Shown: positions 24,376 to 36,439 of the stretch, in pieces
Numbering within the stretch: the first letter of the stretch is position 1
How the letters are laid out: each line of letters opens with the position of its first letter
Assembly (NCBI GenBank): GCA_963457665.1
Contig: OY735222.1
Location: 39,198,408 to 39,262,407 of the forward strand
Direction: 5' to 3'
DNA from: Thysanoteuthis rhombus
Taxonomy: Eukaryota > Mollusca > Cephalopoda > Oegopsida > Thysanoteuthidae
Length of the DNA: 64,000 nucleotides
Translations under genes and position numbers: made by a program
The notes under the pieces: generated by a model
What the model saw: the letters and a program-made list of their open reading frames with translations, nothing else
What the model was told of the DNA's origin: nothing
Database searches by the model: none

Positions 24376-25387
24376 AATACCATCTGGATCCATATTTGAA
24401 TAATAGTGATAAAATGAAAACTGTGTAAAAATTCTGAAAACAATACCTTAACAGCAATCATGAAATCACTGAATTGCATAACATAAAACCGATCTGGATT
24501 TGTATAATTTTTTCTCATATATATATATATATATATGTGTAAATATCACTTCACAAACCAATTGCCCCTGCAATGTTGAGAAGGTTGGGTGGATTAGAAA
24601 ATCCTATCTTCCCGAAACAAGTGCAGAGCCATCCCATTAAAAATGATTGCTTGTGTCAATTACGGTGAAAATCTGCGACTGATATTGAAATCGATTGAAA
24701 AGAACCTGTGTTAGGAAAATAGCACAGTGCAAAGATTCCTTTGATCGTTGGTATGATCTATTATAAACAAAAAGAAGGACAGGAGGCGTTTCAGATCGTA
24801 TGGTGTAGAACATCTTCTTGCCTTTCCAGCTCGAGTTCACGTTAAGTGCTCAGCGTCTTGACATTGACATTTGTCAATATAAAGGTAGGGGTTTCAAGGC
24901 AGGCCTGGGAGATATGCTAAACTGTGATTGCTGCGACGATGGCTCGGACAAAACTGCAGAGCATGCTTTTTACCTGTGTTGAATGGTTCACCTGTTTTGT
25001 GATTATTTTGGCCAGCATCAAGCCTGATGGTTTCGGTACCTGAGTGTCGCATACATATGCAACAATGTGTCTCCCACGTGAATTAGGTTGAAGCGAATGG
25101 TACTTTGATATTTGTAACAAGAATTTTAGTATGGAACAAAATTTTAAGTTTATCTACGAGAATCTCTTTCTCGAGATGATCTGATTGTTTACTTAACATA
25201 TGAGCCCAAAGTTAAAATTAGAAGTTATAGACAAAGATTACTGCATTCCCTCAAGTATAACAGGATTCTTGTACATTAAGAATACTAGATTTGGTTGAAA
25301 ATTAGTAAAAAAAAATTGTAACCTTTTGTTTAACACGGGTACTTGATGTGGCACTCCGGTTTGGTTGCCCCAAGTATCAAAAATTTG

Positions 25388-25390
<3 letters not shown>
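24376..25390. other. No gene; a short TA tract near 24520
   Basis: TA microsatellite at about 24519-24540. The rest is unassigned. Confidence 0.5.

Positions 25391-25465
<75 letters not shown>
25391..25465. repeat. (TA)n microsatellite at the left of the hammerhead element
   Basis: About 75 bp of TA. Confidence 0.95.
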
Positions 25466-25466
<1 letters not shown>

Positions 25467-25688
25467 GTAGTATATGAGGTACAAATTAGGCTAGCACTAT
25501 AACATAATATAATAACATATCAATAATGTAAAGCCACTTCTGATATGTAATGGATTTATTTCATAGAGTGCTCGATACATACAACATTTTACTTTTGAAG
25601 TTGAGTTGTTTTAGAGTAGAGCTGGATTCGTCTGATGAGGCCTGGAGAGGGCAGAAACATGAGCTAGTTTGTGTAGCGAATCCACATT

Positions 25689-25692
<4 letters not shown>
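25466..25692 (+). mobile_element. Hammerhead-bearing dispersed element, copy 1
   Basis: Bounded by TA tracts on both sides. Shares with 53.48-53.78 kb: AGGCTAGCACTATAACAT, CTTCTGATATGTAATGGAT, CATAGAGTGCTCGATACATA, CAACATTTTACT and TTTTAGAGTAGAGCTGG. The ribozyme fold lies at its right end. It has no coding capacity, so it must move (if at all) with help from another element; hammerheads of this type are known in Penelope-like and retrozyme-like elements. Confidence 0.65.
25623..25684 (+). ncRNA. Type I hammerhead ribozyme fold
   Basis: Stem I: TGGATTCGT (25623-25631) pairs with GCGAATCCA (25676-25684), nine pairs including one G-T. Conserved core CTGATGA at 25632-25638. Stem II: GGCCT/GGGC region (25639-25653); the pair next to GAAA is a G-A mismatch. 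GAAA at 25654-25657. Stem III: ACATGAG with TTTGTGT closes on a CTAG loop (25664-25667), three Watson-Crick or more plus G-T pairs. The predicted cleavage triplet is GTA, ending at 25675. The order of strands is type I (open at stem I). Two other copies at 53.65-53.77 kb suggest an ancestral perfect stem II GGCCC/GGGCC with loop GAACA. Activity of this copy may be reduced by the stem II mismatch. Confidence 0.72.

Positions 25693-25746
<54 letters not shown>
25693..25746. repeat. (TA)n microsatellite at the right of the hammerhead element
   Basis: About 50 bp of TA. Confidence 0.95.
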
Positions 25747-25748
<2 letters not shown>

Positions 25749-25859
25749 CATTCAATAGAAATAACAGGAACAGTGAGTCACGTCTGTTGTTATACTTTCT
25801 GATCTCTCAACGTTAAATATGTTTCGGAAGTAATCCACGTAAGTAAGCCCTGTTTCAAA

Positions 25860-26225
25860 ACATATACGATATGTAGTACAAAATAATATCATTGTACAAT
25901 ACACATAAAACCGTCTATAAAATGATAAACTCTATGTATAATATGAATTTTATAATAACAAAGGGAGTTGGTGTTTGATCAACACTGCTGGAGTATCAAG
26001 CTGGTATAACTGTTTTGTTTTTAAAATACACGAAATGGTCACCTGGCGAACAATTCATGATCCTACCAAGACAATTTGTACATTATACCATAATAACAAA
26101 GTACATGTGAAACAGAGGAGAAAAACTCTGAGGAAAATTATGTAAATTGCATCGACATGTATTGGGAAATAGGTGACTGAAGTGACACAAAAAGATTTTT
26201 GAAGGATTATTCTGCACCCAGGGTG
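25860..26225 (+). repeat. Dispersed repeat family E, copy 1
   Basis: Shares with 35.19-35.55 kb: TATAAAATGATAAAC, ACTGTTTTGTTT, ACATTATACCATAATAACAA, AACTCTGA and GGGAAATAGGTGACTGAAGT. Confidence 0.65.
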
Positions 26226-26249
26226 CGCCGTCAATGGTTTTACTGTTAG

Positions 26250-26281
26250 AGAAAACCCTCCAAAAATCTTCGTTTGCGAAG

Positions 26282-26350
<69 letters not shown>
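26250..26350. repeat. Short repeat joined to (TA)n
   Basis: AAAACCCTCCAAAAATCTTC plus GTTTGCGAAG, then 70 bp of TA. The same junction, AAAACCCTCCGAAAATCTTT with TTTACGAAG then TA, occurs at 53.09-53.25 kb. Confidence 0.75.
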
Positions 26351-26353
<3 letters not shown>

Positions 26354-26834
26354 GTCTCCAAATGGACTTAATTTTTGTAACTTAAGACCTTTTTTCTGCG
26401 TATATTCAGGTATTTCAAGACCCATCCCTTGGTTCAGATTTCAGTTCCAAATTTTTCTTGCTATTCATGGAGAAAATGGCAAATCGTGTTGATTTCGGCG
26501 AAAGGTTGATAAAAAATTGTGAGCTTTGTGTGCGATAAGATACCAGGTTGGAATTTGTGTTCTTGATCTTAAGTGACACATTGCATTTGCTCCACACCTG
26601 CCCTTAAGTAGACTCCAGAATTTATTTATTTCCGCCCATCTTAGTTAAGATACATGCTTATTTCAGTCATGTTTTTTATGAATGATGAGTGCCACAATAT
26701 AGTACTTGATGCCCAAGAAAACAGTCAGGCTTTTTACCACCAGATAGGTGGGATATGGACGTAACATACCCATTCCCAAACTTTTGTGGGGGTGTGGGGA
26801 AGTTATTTAATTATTTTCAGGGTTCGTTCGTTCA

Positions 26835-26837
<3 letters not shown>
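26351..26837. other. No gene recognised
   Basis: Unassigned DNA with short frames only. Confidence 0.5.

Positions 26838-26893
<56 letters not shown>
26838..26893. repeat. (TA)n microsatellite
   Basis: About 55 bp of TA. Confidence 0.95.
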
Positions 26894-26898
<5 letters not shown>

Positions 26899-27915
26899 CA
26901 TGTTTAGGTTCCATCAAGCAAATGCGTTATCATTGCGATGAAGAAAGAATGTTGACTGATGGTCTATTTCTTTTGGTGTAAAGAGTGATGTACGCCTGGG
27001 CTATGAAAGGATCTATCTAAGTTTAGGGTATACAACATGTGACCAGCCTTCTCCCCCAAACCCGTCGACGGCCATTGTGCTACATTTTGTAGGATATTAT
27101 GAAATGAATAAAAGTCAATTGAAATCTAACCTCATTAAATTACTGTTCCACTTTTAGGAGCATGGCAACTGGAAAGCACCGAATAAAAGAAGAGATATAT
27201 GATGAGGCTGCATTTTCATTGTGACAAATAAGAGAAAACAACTCTGTTCAAAACCCACCACGTTGTATATAGTAATTTTGATAACATTTGTCAACATTTG
27301 GTTCTGTAATAAAACTGTTTGTTTCCAGTTGGTTTTTCGTTATCTCCTGTTAAAACGTTCAAAACAAAATTAAATAATCATCGCATCATAAAAGAAAAAA
27401 CATTATCCGAAATGCAATATCATTCATTGACAAAAAAAGCTATGCAAATGTATGTGAAATGTATACAATTATTATAAACATCGTCTGTCTTGTATTTTCT
27501 ATTTTTTCTCGAGAATTTACATTAGGAAAAGGAATAATATGACGTAGTGTGCCGTAGAAGAAAAAATATTATTTCTCTTCCATCACCCACTGCCTATACT
27601 TCATCTTTGCCAACGCTTTGTGCCGATACAAAAAAGACTGAACAAAAAAGGTTCTTGCCTTTCATAGAACTGCCGACATTCGTTGCAGTTAAAAAGCTGC
27701 AGTAGATTTAAAGATAAAGACTAGTCAGAGTCTTAGTAAGTAAAGTTCTGCTTAGTCTGGTACAAAGCAACAATCCAGCGCTGTTCTCAACCAGTGGTCT
27801 CAGCTTGCTCATGATCGCTCCGTGGCAGGCACCTCGAAGGAGTGCAGTGATGCACTGGGAATTGTCGATACTTTGTGTTTTTTATATTGAAACCTTGAAC
27901 CCCACTAAAAGATAG
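26894..27915. repeat. Unassigned DNA containing one dispersed repeat
   Basis: 27535-27720 resembles 32.69-32.87 kb (TATGACGTAGTG..GACGT, AACGTTTCTG-like core, TAGAACTGYYGA and CGCAGTTGAAAA-like end). No gene is supported in the rest. Confidence 0.45.
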
Positions 27916-27918
27916 ACC

Positions 27919-28046
27919 CTTAAAGTGAGAACCATGCAATGTGCACTGGAAAGAATGTGACAAATTCGACAAGTACAGAGACTATTGGCAAATCTTTGGG
28001 AAGGTCAATGTTCAACAACAGACGCTAAGAGGCTGATGAGGACGAG
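27919..28046 (+). pseudogene. RTE 3' tail fragment
   Basis: AACCATGCAATGTGCAC, then (after a deletion) AATTCGACAAGTACAGAGAC, GGCAAATCTTTGGGAAGGT and GCTAAGAGGCTGATGAGGA match the 3' end of the 8.1 kb family. Confidence 0.65.
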
Positions 28047-28164
28047 GTTGTTTCTCTCATTTTCCTATAGCCGTAGAGAGAACTACTAGATTCCCTACCA
28101 TGGAGGACAAACCAGCGAATAAAATACAAAGGTTATATATAGCACACAAAATAGATATGAATAC

Positions 28165-28510
28165 AGGTCTTGTTAGTCACTTAACAGAAACCGTCACGTG
28201 ATAAATGTGCTTTGGCAGCATGTGATCAATTAAAAAAACTGAAAAAAAGAACGGATGATAGATTAATTACGTCTCTCACCTTCAGTTTGGTAGTGATCAC
28301 TGAAAAGTCTGATTTTTTTCAAAAAGCAAACGTGAATGCAGCTGGATAAAAACTAAAAACTAAATTTTAGCAGAGATTTACATTATAAACTCAACAAGAA
28401 AAAGCAATAAAAACTAATTAAAAAAAAGAAGCTTTCTCTAATAAAGAGTAAATGTTGAACGTTTCAGCTCCCTAGCTCCATCGGTGCGGTCTGTACGCAT
28501 GATAAATACA
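28165..28510 (-). mobile_element. MITE family M, truncated copy
   Basis: Begins AGGTCTTGTTAGTCACTTAA with CAGAAACCGTCACGTG, then TAGTGATCACTG, AAAAGCAAACGTGAATGC and CTCCATCGGTGCGGTCTGTA in the order of the family. It ends in TACATA repeats, and the GTCAACCAAAACTGTC end is missing. Confidence 0.7.
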
Positions 28511-29388
28511 TACATACATACACAGATACATGCATACATACATGACCAGGAAGCAAGCCTGCCGGACTAACTCGAAGATCGGAAAAATACTATTTCGACA
28601 ATTCTGGTTACAATTTTGATTGTCATTTTTTAATAAATAGAAGACATGAAAGCTCTCAAAATCCCAAAACACAATTAGCGTTAGAAATTTGGATAGGTTT
28701 TGTTTTTGCTTTTTTGCTGCTGTTTCTTTTTTTTTTCTTTTTCTTTTTTTAAAAAATACGCCATATACGTCTAGAAATATGGTATATCTTATGCCCGGAA
28801 AATGTTGCATAACAGTTGCAACCACTGACTTTTGCAGAATATGCGTTTTATAAACTGTGCTCATTTTGCCTGCACGTGTCAGTCTACTGCAGCTGCACAT
28901 GCAGATGTTTGCAACACTCCACGTGCATGCTTGCACATTCATTGTAAAGGTATATGTGTGCAATATGTGAAGGTCGTGTATTTATTTGTTGTCATGACAA
29001 TATGTGGAACGCTCTCTCTTCATCATCCCATTATTCTTCTTCCTCTCTGACCTGATGAGTAATAACACAGCCAGGATTTGACGCAGTTCACGAGGAGCAT
29101 GTTTTGTTTTCTCTACAAATCAGCGACCGCTATCATCATCTCCACAAATAAAGTGAAACTCAATGTGTGTTTGTTTAATTATTAGTCCTCTGTTTCTTTT
29201 ATGTCACCAAATGATGACGTGGTGAAAATAGAACTCCATGTTTTATGTTCCAATGACGTCGTAAATATAGGGCTTTATGCTGTGTTTCAGTTGATTAAAA
29301 AAAAAACAAACAAAAAACGCCATGATTATTCAATGGAAAACTGAACGTAATCCGCAATTTTTTTTCATCTGAGATACTGACATGTGTG

Positions 29389-29394
<6 letters not shown>
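28511..29394. other. No gene recognised
   Basis: A 163-codon minus frame (28963-28472) starts in unassigned DNA, passes through a poly-Lys stretch encoded by an A-rich run, and ends in TACATA repeats; I take it as chance. CATACATA repeats lie at 28505-28540. Confidence 0.45.

Positions 29395-29466
<72 letters not shown>
29395..29466. repeat. (TA)n microsatellite
   Basis: About 70 bp of TA directly left of a palindrome. Confidence 0.95.
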
Positions 29467-29467
<1 letters not shown>

Positions 29468-29469
29468 TT

Positions 29470-29580
29470 AAGATTAAGGAAAGAAAACACCCCATATGGG
29501 TTTCATGTTTGATCAGTTCATCAAGACTCTTGATGAATGGATTGACCATTGAATAAGTGTCGGGTGTTTTCTCTCCCTAA
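29470..29580. repeat. Imperfect palindrome, about 105 bp
   Basis: Left arm AAGGAAAGAAAACACCC, then GATCAGTTCATCAAGA; right arm TTGATGAATGGATTGACC, then GGGTGTTTTCTCTCCC. The two arms are inverted copies with mismatches; the centre is TTCATCAA GACTC TTGATGAA. Confidence 0.7.
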
Positions 29581-30665
29581 CTTTTATTTCAATGTATCGT
29601 ATTAATTAAATCTCATTAGAGGCGTCATTTTTTTCTGATCTGCACCGCTTACTACAAACCAATATGAAATTATTGATAATTATGTATGTTAAGCCAAATC
29701 AGTGAAAATATCTTATTGGCAAAAATCACTTCTTTTTTTTTTAATAATTTGATATCACTTTGATAACATAAACCTCAAATTATAAAAATCAGTTGTTCTA
29801 TATCCTTGTTGTGATTAAATGAAATTTTGATCAAATTAAACAATGTATTTATTTATTCGTTACATGAAGAGAAAGAAAAAAATCGTCAAATAAGCAATTC
29901 CATCGATTAGGCATAACATATTTAATTAAATAATATGTAATAACAATAGTCTCTCTCTCACACACACAATTATAGCAGCAGCGGTAGCCATCAGCCCCTT
30001 TCCATTCTTAATAATCTGCTGAGCTGTTAAAAATTGTTTTCTCACTTCTCCGTTCTTACTCTTTATTATACTACCTAACTTACTTTTCTCCTCTCTACTC
30101 CCCAACGGTTTTTGTTGCACTTATAGTATCAACAGCAGCTATCAACCGAGATTGCTATCCAAAACTCATGATAATCGTCAGCAAAGCAGCAGGTCATAAA
30201 CCAGTAAAAATAAAAATGACAGAAATTGTCTTTGAACGTTGGACCGCTTGATTTTATTTGTCTAGAGCAACAGGGAAAAGGTCGTCTTCTCCGATTTCAA
30301 CCATGTGGGGTAGACGACTGCTGGGTCATTTTTCGGAGGGTATCTACACTCAAAGGTTGTAAAAGACCCGAAAATCCGTTTCGTCACGCCTGGGACACTG
30401 ACACAAGTAGCTTGGTGTTCGACATGATGACCCACTTAGAAAACTCCACAGGACAAAGTGAAATTGTCTGAACAGGGCTGGTCCTTGCTCGAAAAGACAT
30501 CAGTTCAAATATCTCAAATCAAAGGGCCGAATAATCATGACACACTGTTGGGGGTATGCACGCACAGTAGGGTGTATATGCACATAGGGGTTTGTAACTT
30601 GACAGCATATGCAACAGTGTTTATACAGGTGCAAGCGGTCTCTATCTATGTGATGGAGTACATGA
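29581..30665. other. No gene; one unassigned 81-codon frame
   Basis: 30226-30471 is open on the plus strand and of more even base composition than its surroundings; product not recognised. 30010-30110 resembles the pyrimidine-rich repeat at 7.5-7.7 and 38.2-38.5 kb. Confidence 0.4.
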
Positions 30666-30671
30666 CCTTAT

Positions 30672-31151
30672 GTTAGAAGCCATCAACGAAAAATATCAAC
30701 AAAATAGTTAACACAGCTTTCTTCAGTTTCCAAGTTAGTTTGACTGACTGACTAGTTTGTTATTTATGTATGAAGCGTACAAGCAACACAAATGGAGTTA
30801 GAGGGCTGAACATTTAAATACTTACTCCTTATGTCTAGGAAAAACTTTTTTTACTATCATTGTTTGGAGATCCCCAACTCCAAAATATAGTTTTAAGTTG
30901 AGTGTTAATTTGCAATGCAACTTTATGCTAAATCAATCCTTAAATTTTGCGTCTGTCAGCGTTCATGCTTTTTTTTTTCTTTTTTGAGAATTGGTATTTT
31001 TTTTTTAGTGACGACTGCCAAACAAAAAGCGAGAATTACTTATTCATTGATCACCCCACTTGCCAATATTTTATTTGATCTACCCCAACACAAAACGCTT
31101 CCAAAAACATTGGCTTCGTTAGGGTTTCTATTGAGTGAATAACCATACCTG
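30672..31151 (+). mobile_element. MITE family M copy
   Basis: Starts TTAGAAGCCATCAACGAA, contains TTCTTCAGTTTCCAAGTTAG, AATTTGCAATGCAACTTTATG, GTCAGCGTTCATGC and CAACACAAAACGCT, and ends near GGTTTCTATTGAGTGAATAA. Both ends are present but diverged. Confidence 0.7.
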
Positions 31152-31640
31152 TTTGATGTTAAGTTTTACATTGAAGCAAAAGGACTTATTTTGGGAATAA
31201 AAGTACATAAGTTTGAACACTAAAGTAAAAAAAAAACAAAAAATTAAAATAGTATTGGGTGAACCAAAATGTTCAATCTCTTTTTATCGTTGGATGGCAT
31301 TGGGGACGCTAACTTTGGGATTAATTCATTTAAAATGATCGCTTTTAACTGTGTATTATGACAGCTTGATATTGAAGATCAGACTTCTCAGTTATCTGCT
31401 CTCTCCAAAGCCCCTAAGAACAAAGCCACTTTGCCAATTATCTTCGCAGTTGTTCTTGGAATTCCGTTCCGGTCGATCCATCATATGTGACTGTCACCAG
31501 TTTTTGAATGAGAAGAAAAGCACTGACTATTTTCAGTTATTTTGCAAAACGACAGGGTGTACTTCCCGCTTGAACGTAAACAATGTCATTTTGTGAATCC
31601 TGTTGCACGGGCGTGGTTTCCATTCAGAGAGACCTCGGCA
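31152..31640. other. No gene recognised
   Basis: Unassigned DNA with short frames only. Confidence 0.5.
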
Positions 31641-31644
31641 ACCA

Positions 31645-31795
31645 TTGGGGTGCCTCATCGTAGAATACTGTTTTACAAGTTTGTCTTGGAGACCATTTCT
31701 ACTATTGTAAGTTCGACCCCCACCCTGTGCTCCACACTTCCTAGCTTTGAACCAGACCAAGGATGGGGATCCTTTTCATGTTTGAAGGGAACATT
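31645..31795 (+). mobile_element. SINE-like repeat with tRNA-type B-box, copy 1
   Basis: ACTATTGTAAGTTCGACCCC is followed by CACCCTGTGCTCCACACTT. The AGTTCGAYCC core is B-box-like and sits in the same local context as at 41.01 and 62.95 kb. Confidence 0.45.
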
Positions 31796-32264
31796 GAAAT
31801 CTATTGTCTTCTAAAAAAAAGCCGCAGTTAAAAAAAATGTAGTACATTTACAGCAAGATCTAAAGTTCTAAACATTTGCTCAATAACCTATGCTCTAATT
31901 TAAGTTGTATATAATACATAAAAGAAACAAGAAAACAGTACTTGTTCTTCATGACGTTTTTGCAAGGAAGCATTGGGATATCAAAGCCATAGAAGACTTT
32001 GCCAAGTAAATACATCGCCGTAGAATAGTGAAACCTTTTCATGTTTATAGGCCACATTGATATTTATTGTCTTCTAAAACTACGTAATTAGTAAACTAGC
32101 TCTATTGGTTTCCAAATGATCTTCCAAGTTGATCCCCGATAAAACGTCTGAAACAAACATCAAAATCGAAACGAAATGTTCCGTCTGAAATACGATAGAA
32201 TTCATTGGAAAATGAATATATATATATATATATATACTAATTATAATTAACACTTCCTTCTTTA

Positions 32265-32570
32265 GGGTTGAGCATTCTTATGTAGGGCTCTCGTCTGCAA
32301 TAAACAACGATGCAATGCTCTTCCAACTCTGGAATGGATCACTCTGGTGGATGGGGAATAATGCATGAGTAAATATGTCGATTAATTCAGCCCTACTGAC
32401 CGTCCAGTTCTATGTTGGGTAGGAGTAGAGTATCTAGGTCTGGAGCGAAGATTTCGCCCCTTACTCAGCGTTACTGGAGGGAATATTGAGTCCATAGCCA
32501 CACTGAAGAGTTGTAATACAACAAAACAGCTGTCTATGGATGACAAAATTATTAATTACATATATACGTA
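32265..32570 (+). repeat. Dispersed repeat family B, copy 2
   Basis: Homologous to 16.60-16.89 kb over its whole length; ends CTGTCTATGGATGACA, AAATTATTAATTA. Confidence 0.65.
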
Positions 32571-34340
32571 TGAAGTGTATACATTAATTATAAACACTTT
32601 ACAGATTGCTTTCTTTCTATCCCTCTCTATTTCCACTTACTTTTTTATACTTTCTATCTCTTTATTTTGAGACTTCATTTAAAAGGAAGAATTATATGAC
32701 GTGGAGCGACGTAAAAAAGAACACAAAAAATAATTCCTCTATTTGCCCACTCTCTCTGTTCGTTTTTTTTTTTTTCATGAATGCTTTTATAACCGACTCA
32801 AATTTGGTCTGAACGAAGAACGTTTCTGTTTTCTTAGAACTGTTGATTTTCTTCGCAGTTGAAAATGAATAACCACAAGAAACCACAGGGAGCTTGAGCA
32901 AGTACATGACATACAAAACATTTTTTTTTGTTGCTTAAAACTCGCCTCTTCGCTTCTGTTTTGAGTTGTTTTCTTGTTTGGCTCTAAAATAATGTTTTGT
33001 GTTGACGTCTGCTTGTCATATTTGTCCTTGGAGTAGTTAGCGGTACTTATTACCAGTATATATGGGTCGTATTCCAATTATTGATAGTTATTTGGGGAAA
33101 AATAGATCTTTCTTTAATTTTTTCTACAATGCCTTCTTACTATTTTCTTGTCTCTTCAATTCATTGCAACAAAAAAAATCCACCTGAAGGGGTGTTTTCA
33201 ATTCCTTTAATTATTTCATCTAAATATCTATAGTTTTCTCCTGATCCCGATCACATCTAAAAGTATGTTTGAATGCTGGTTTCCCAGGCAGGGGGTCTTT
33301 CCTTAATTGGATGATTAACACAAAACTATCTTTCTTCCCCAACCGTCCTCATTTTCCTCTATTTGCTAACCGTTTGGGAATTGGTGGATTTAACGGAAAT
33401 TTAGAGGAAATTCCAGAGCATTGCGAATTCTTTGTTGAAACTCGATTGTCACCAGAACAAAGATTTCAAATTTTGTCTTGGGCGCAAACATCACGATTCT
33501 TAAGATCAATGTGATAAGAATTCTAATGTAAAGAGCAATAACTCCATCAACCCTTGTATGCCTGCACGGTTCACACAAAGGAATGCATTTACAGTCAATG
33601 GGTGTTCACTCAATTCCCTTGTGTTTGCTTATGTGTCTAAAGAGACACTTCATGCAGTAATGTCCTTCTTTTTAACATTACCAAATGTTATTACTTCAAG
33701 TTGCTCTTTGTTTCACAATAGCCCTAAAAAAGTTTCAGACCAGAAATGAGAAATGCAAAGACACACACCCTTGTCCCTAAAGATATTTACATTTAATTGC
33801 TATTCCGATTGAGAAACGCCCTTTGAAAAGGAATTTTAAAACGATTTTCATTTTTTTTTTCCAGTCAGTAAAGCCGGTTATAATCAAATATAAGATAGAT
33901 TCAAATCTTCAATCAAACATTTATTTCTGTGATACGGTTTCATTATTTGTTCCTTATTGTTTTTCTGTCTGAATTCCTGGGATGTAAAAACTATATAAAA
34001 ACTGTATAAATCTATACATATATATAAACTCTGAAAATGTCTTTGAGATATTTCTTATAGATTTTGTAGATTTAAAAGTATTTCTCAAATATCTTATAGG
34101 AGAAAACATGAAACTCTGATGTTCTAACAAGTTTATCTAAACTTGTAAAAATTTCCAAAAGTCACTTTGATTAACTCTAACAAAACTGCTCTAATTCATG
34201 ATGACAAAAGATTATTTTCAAACAATATAGTTGCTATAATCGTTAATTTACATTTGGAGTCAAATGAGTTAAAATAATTCTATTCTATATCATTCTGCTT
34301 GTTTGTTTATACAATCATTATGCTTTTCGATTATTGTTCA
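32571..34340. other. No gene recognised; one dispersed repeat
   Basis: 32685-32870 pairs with 27.54-27.72 kb. Frames of 62-96 codons occur (for example 33077-32787 minus and 33269-33514 plus), none with a motif I recognise. Confidence 0.45.
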
Positions 34341-34344
34341 ATGT

Positions 34345-34442
34345 TTTTGGGGGGATCTTCTCTCACCAATAAAACTTGTTGATTCATTTGTTTTAACAAG
34401 TCCTTGAGTTTTATTCCTCCTTTCCCCTCTTGATGTTTCACC
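34345..34442 (+). repeat. Dispersed repeat, pair of 17.39-17.48 kb
   Basis: CCAATAAAACTTGTTGATTC, TTGTTTTAACAAG and TTGAGTTTTATT match in order. Confidence 0.55.
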
Positions 34443-35180
34443 TTTTGCAAACTTTACTATCGGAAACCATCTATGAGAGGTGGTGTTTAAGGGGATGGAA
34501 GAGTATATGATGAATATTATAATGGAGGTGAAGTTCTTTTGCTCCTATTCAAGCATAAGGTGCTTATGCTTTAATGGGAGTAAAAAGAATTAATTTGATA
34601 TTACTCCCCACTCACAAGACTGGAACCTCAGAAAATTAAATTGTTGTAACAAAAGGTTACAGGGATATATATATAAAGAGCAAATTTGATTAATTAATTG
34701 ATTAAATAATTAATTATTATTATTATCAATAATTGTTGATAATTGGTTATTGTTAATAGAAATTCAATTAGTTCTTCTGTAGTGCATTGTCAACCCTTCC
34801 GCGAAATTTCATCGAAATTCATTGAAACCTTTGGCAGACACCGAGAGGCCAAACAGAGAAGCTGAATAGCTATTGTGTTGTGGACTGTTTTTCATTGAGA
34901 AAGTCTAGAGATTTTATGTTTACAGACTCAGATATTTTGGGTATATTGTGTGTAGTGGACATACAGCTACGATGTCAAGAGAGAAATCATGCATGGATCG
35001 GCTCCAGAATTCAATCCCTTCTTCCCTAATTCATTGCCCACTCTTTCACTTAATTTCATTGAAATTTATTGGGAACTTTTCGAGTTATTGTATGGAGAGA
35101 TAGAATTTTGAGACATACACACGCATATATTCATATTTTTTTCATCCACTTAAGTGTGCCCTATGTTTAAAAAAAATGAA
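34443..35180. other. No gene recognised
   Basis: Includes a TAATTAAT-rich stretch at about 34688-34740. Otherwise unassigned. Confidence 0.5.
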
Positions 35181-35184
35181 TGAT

Positions 35185-35545
35185 TTTTAGTATAAGTTCT
35201 ATATACAGTACATTATGGAAATACCCTATATAAAATGATAAACCACATGTAATATGACATAAGCTATATATATATATTATTATCAGAGCTGAAAGGGAGA
35301 TGGTTCTCATCAACATCGTTGGGGTGCAATTTTAATGTGACTGTTTTGTTTCTAAATCTCTGATTTGTTGCATACAAACAACTATTGATCCCAACAAGAG
35401 AGAACATACACATTGTACCATAATATCAAAGTATGTGTAAATTTTTTTTTAAACTCTGAAAAAATCACATAAATTTCTTCAACAGGTGTGGGGAAATAAG
35501 TGATTGAAGTGTCAAGAAAAATTGTGAAAAAGTCCTTTCAATTTG
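35185..35545 (+). repeat. Dispersed repeat family E, copy 2
   Basis: Homologous to 25.86-26.22 kb; contains TATAAAATGATAAACC, GACTGTTTTGTTTCTAA, CATTGTACCATAATATCAAA and GGGAAATAAGTGATTGAAGT. Confidence 0.65.
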
Positions 35546-36266
35546 TGTAGTATTTAAAGTTATAAAGTTCTTCCTTTCTGTTGTCTCTCTTTGCTAAATG
35601 TCCAGCCTATCTCCATTTTTGTTGCTTAATCATTCATATGATAGTAATCTTCTCTCTAACCTATGTTTATTTTTTTAAATCTCAGATTTATCCCTGGCAT
35701 TGCTCTTTTAATGGCTCTTTATGCGATTCTAAATTGGTTCTCCTGTCGTTTTGTCAATTTTTTATGATGGGCATTCATATGTCATAGTAGGTATTATACA
35801 TTCATTGTATACTTTATGTTTTAATCACATTGACAAAGGGCTCTTCAATATGTCTCTATTCATACTAAATGATTTCAAGCCGATTGTAATGCGTCGGTTA
35901 TTTCTCTAACTTTATTAGTTGTCCTAGGTAAATGTATTCGTTAAAATCTTCTAGATTCCTACATTCTATCCTTTCAGTCTTTTGGTTGACTTGATCATTA
36001 AACATTCCTTTTGTCTTTTTTCTGTTCATGTTAGGGCTTACTTTTTTACTTTCCTTATTTATACCAGTCAACATTTTATAACGCTTCCGATGCTTCTGAT
36101 GTCATGAAAGTACCATCAGTGAATCTCAAGTGGTTTGAATATTCTCCGTCTACGTTTATTCCAAGTGCTCCCTCAGTCTATTTTTCGAAAGATATTTTCA
36201 AGGCTCGCTATCAATAGGCAGGTGCCCTTGCCATACGTCTTTAAGGATTATTCCAGTATGGGTCTG
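35546..36266. other. No gene recognised
   Basis: Unassigned. A 68-codon frame at 35581-35787 is hydrophobic but has no known motif. Confidence 0.5.
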
Positions 36267-36293
36267 CATATATATATATATATATATATATAT
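36267..36293. repeat. (TA)n microsatellite, short
   Basis: 27 bp of TA. Confidence 0.9.
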
Positions 36294-36439
36294 AGCTAGC
36301 ATCCGTTATCTGGGAAAGTTTTCCATGCCTCTCCATGTCGTAAGTCGCCGGGGCATGTATATTAATAGCCCAAAGGACAGTGCAATGAAATTTTCAAGTG
36401 AACTGCCTCGGATACAGATAGAAAGATAGACATTGTGTC

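Noticed and set aside
28472..28963. 163-codon minus frame as a gene
   Set aside because: Low-complexity Lys and Tyr/Val/Cys stretches from an A-rich run and TACATA repeats; no homology recognised.
33269..33514. Possible exon (81 codons)
   Set aside because: No motif, no splice signals that make sense, composition like the surroundings.
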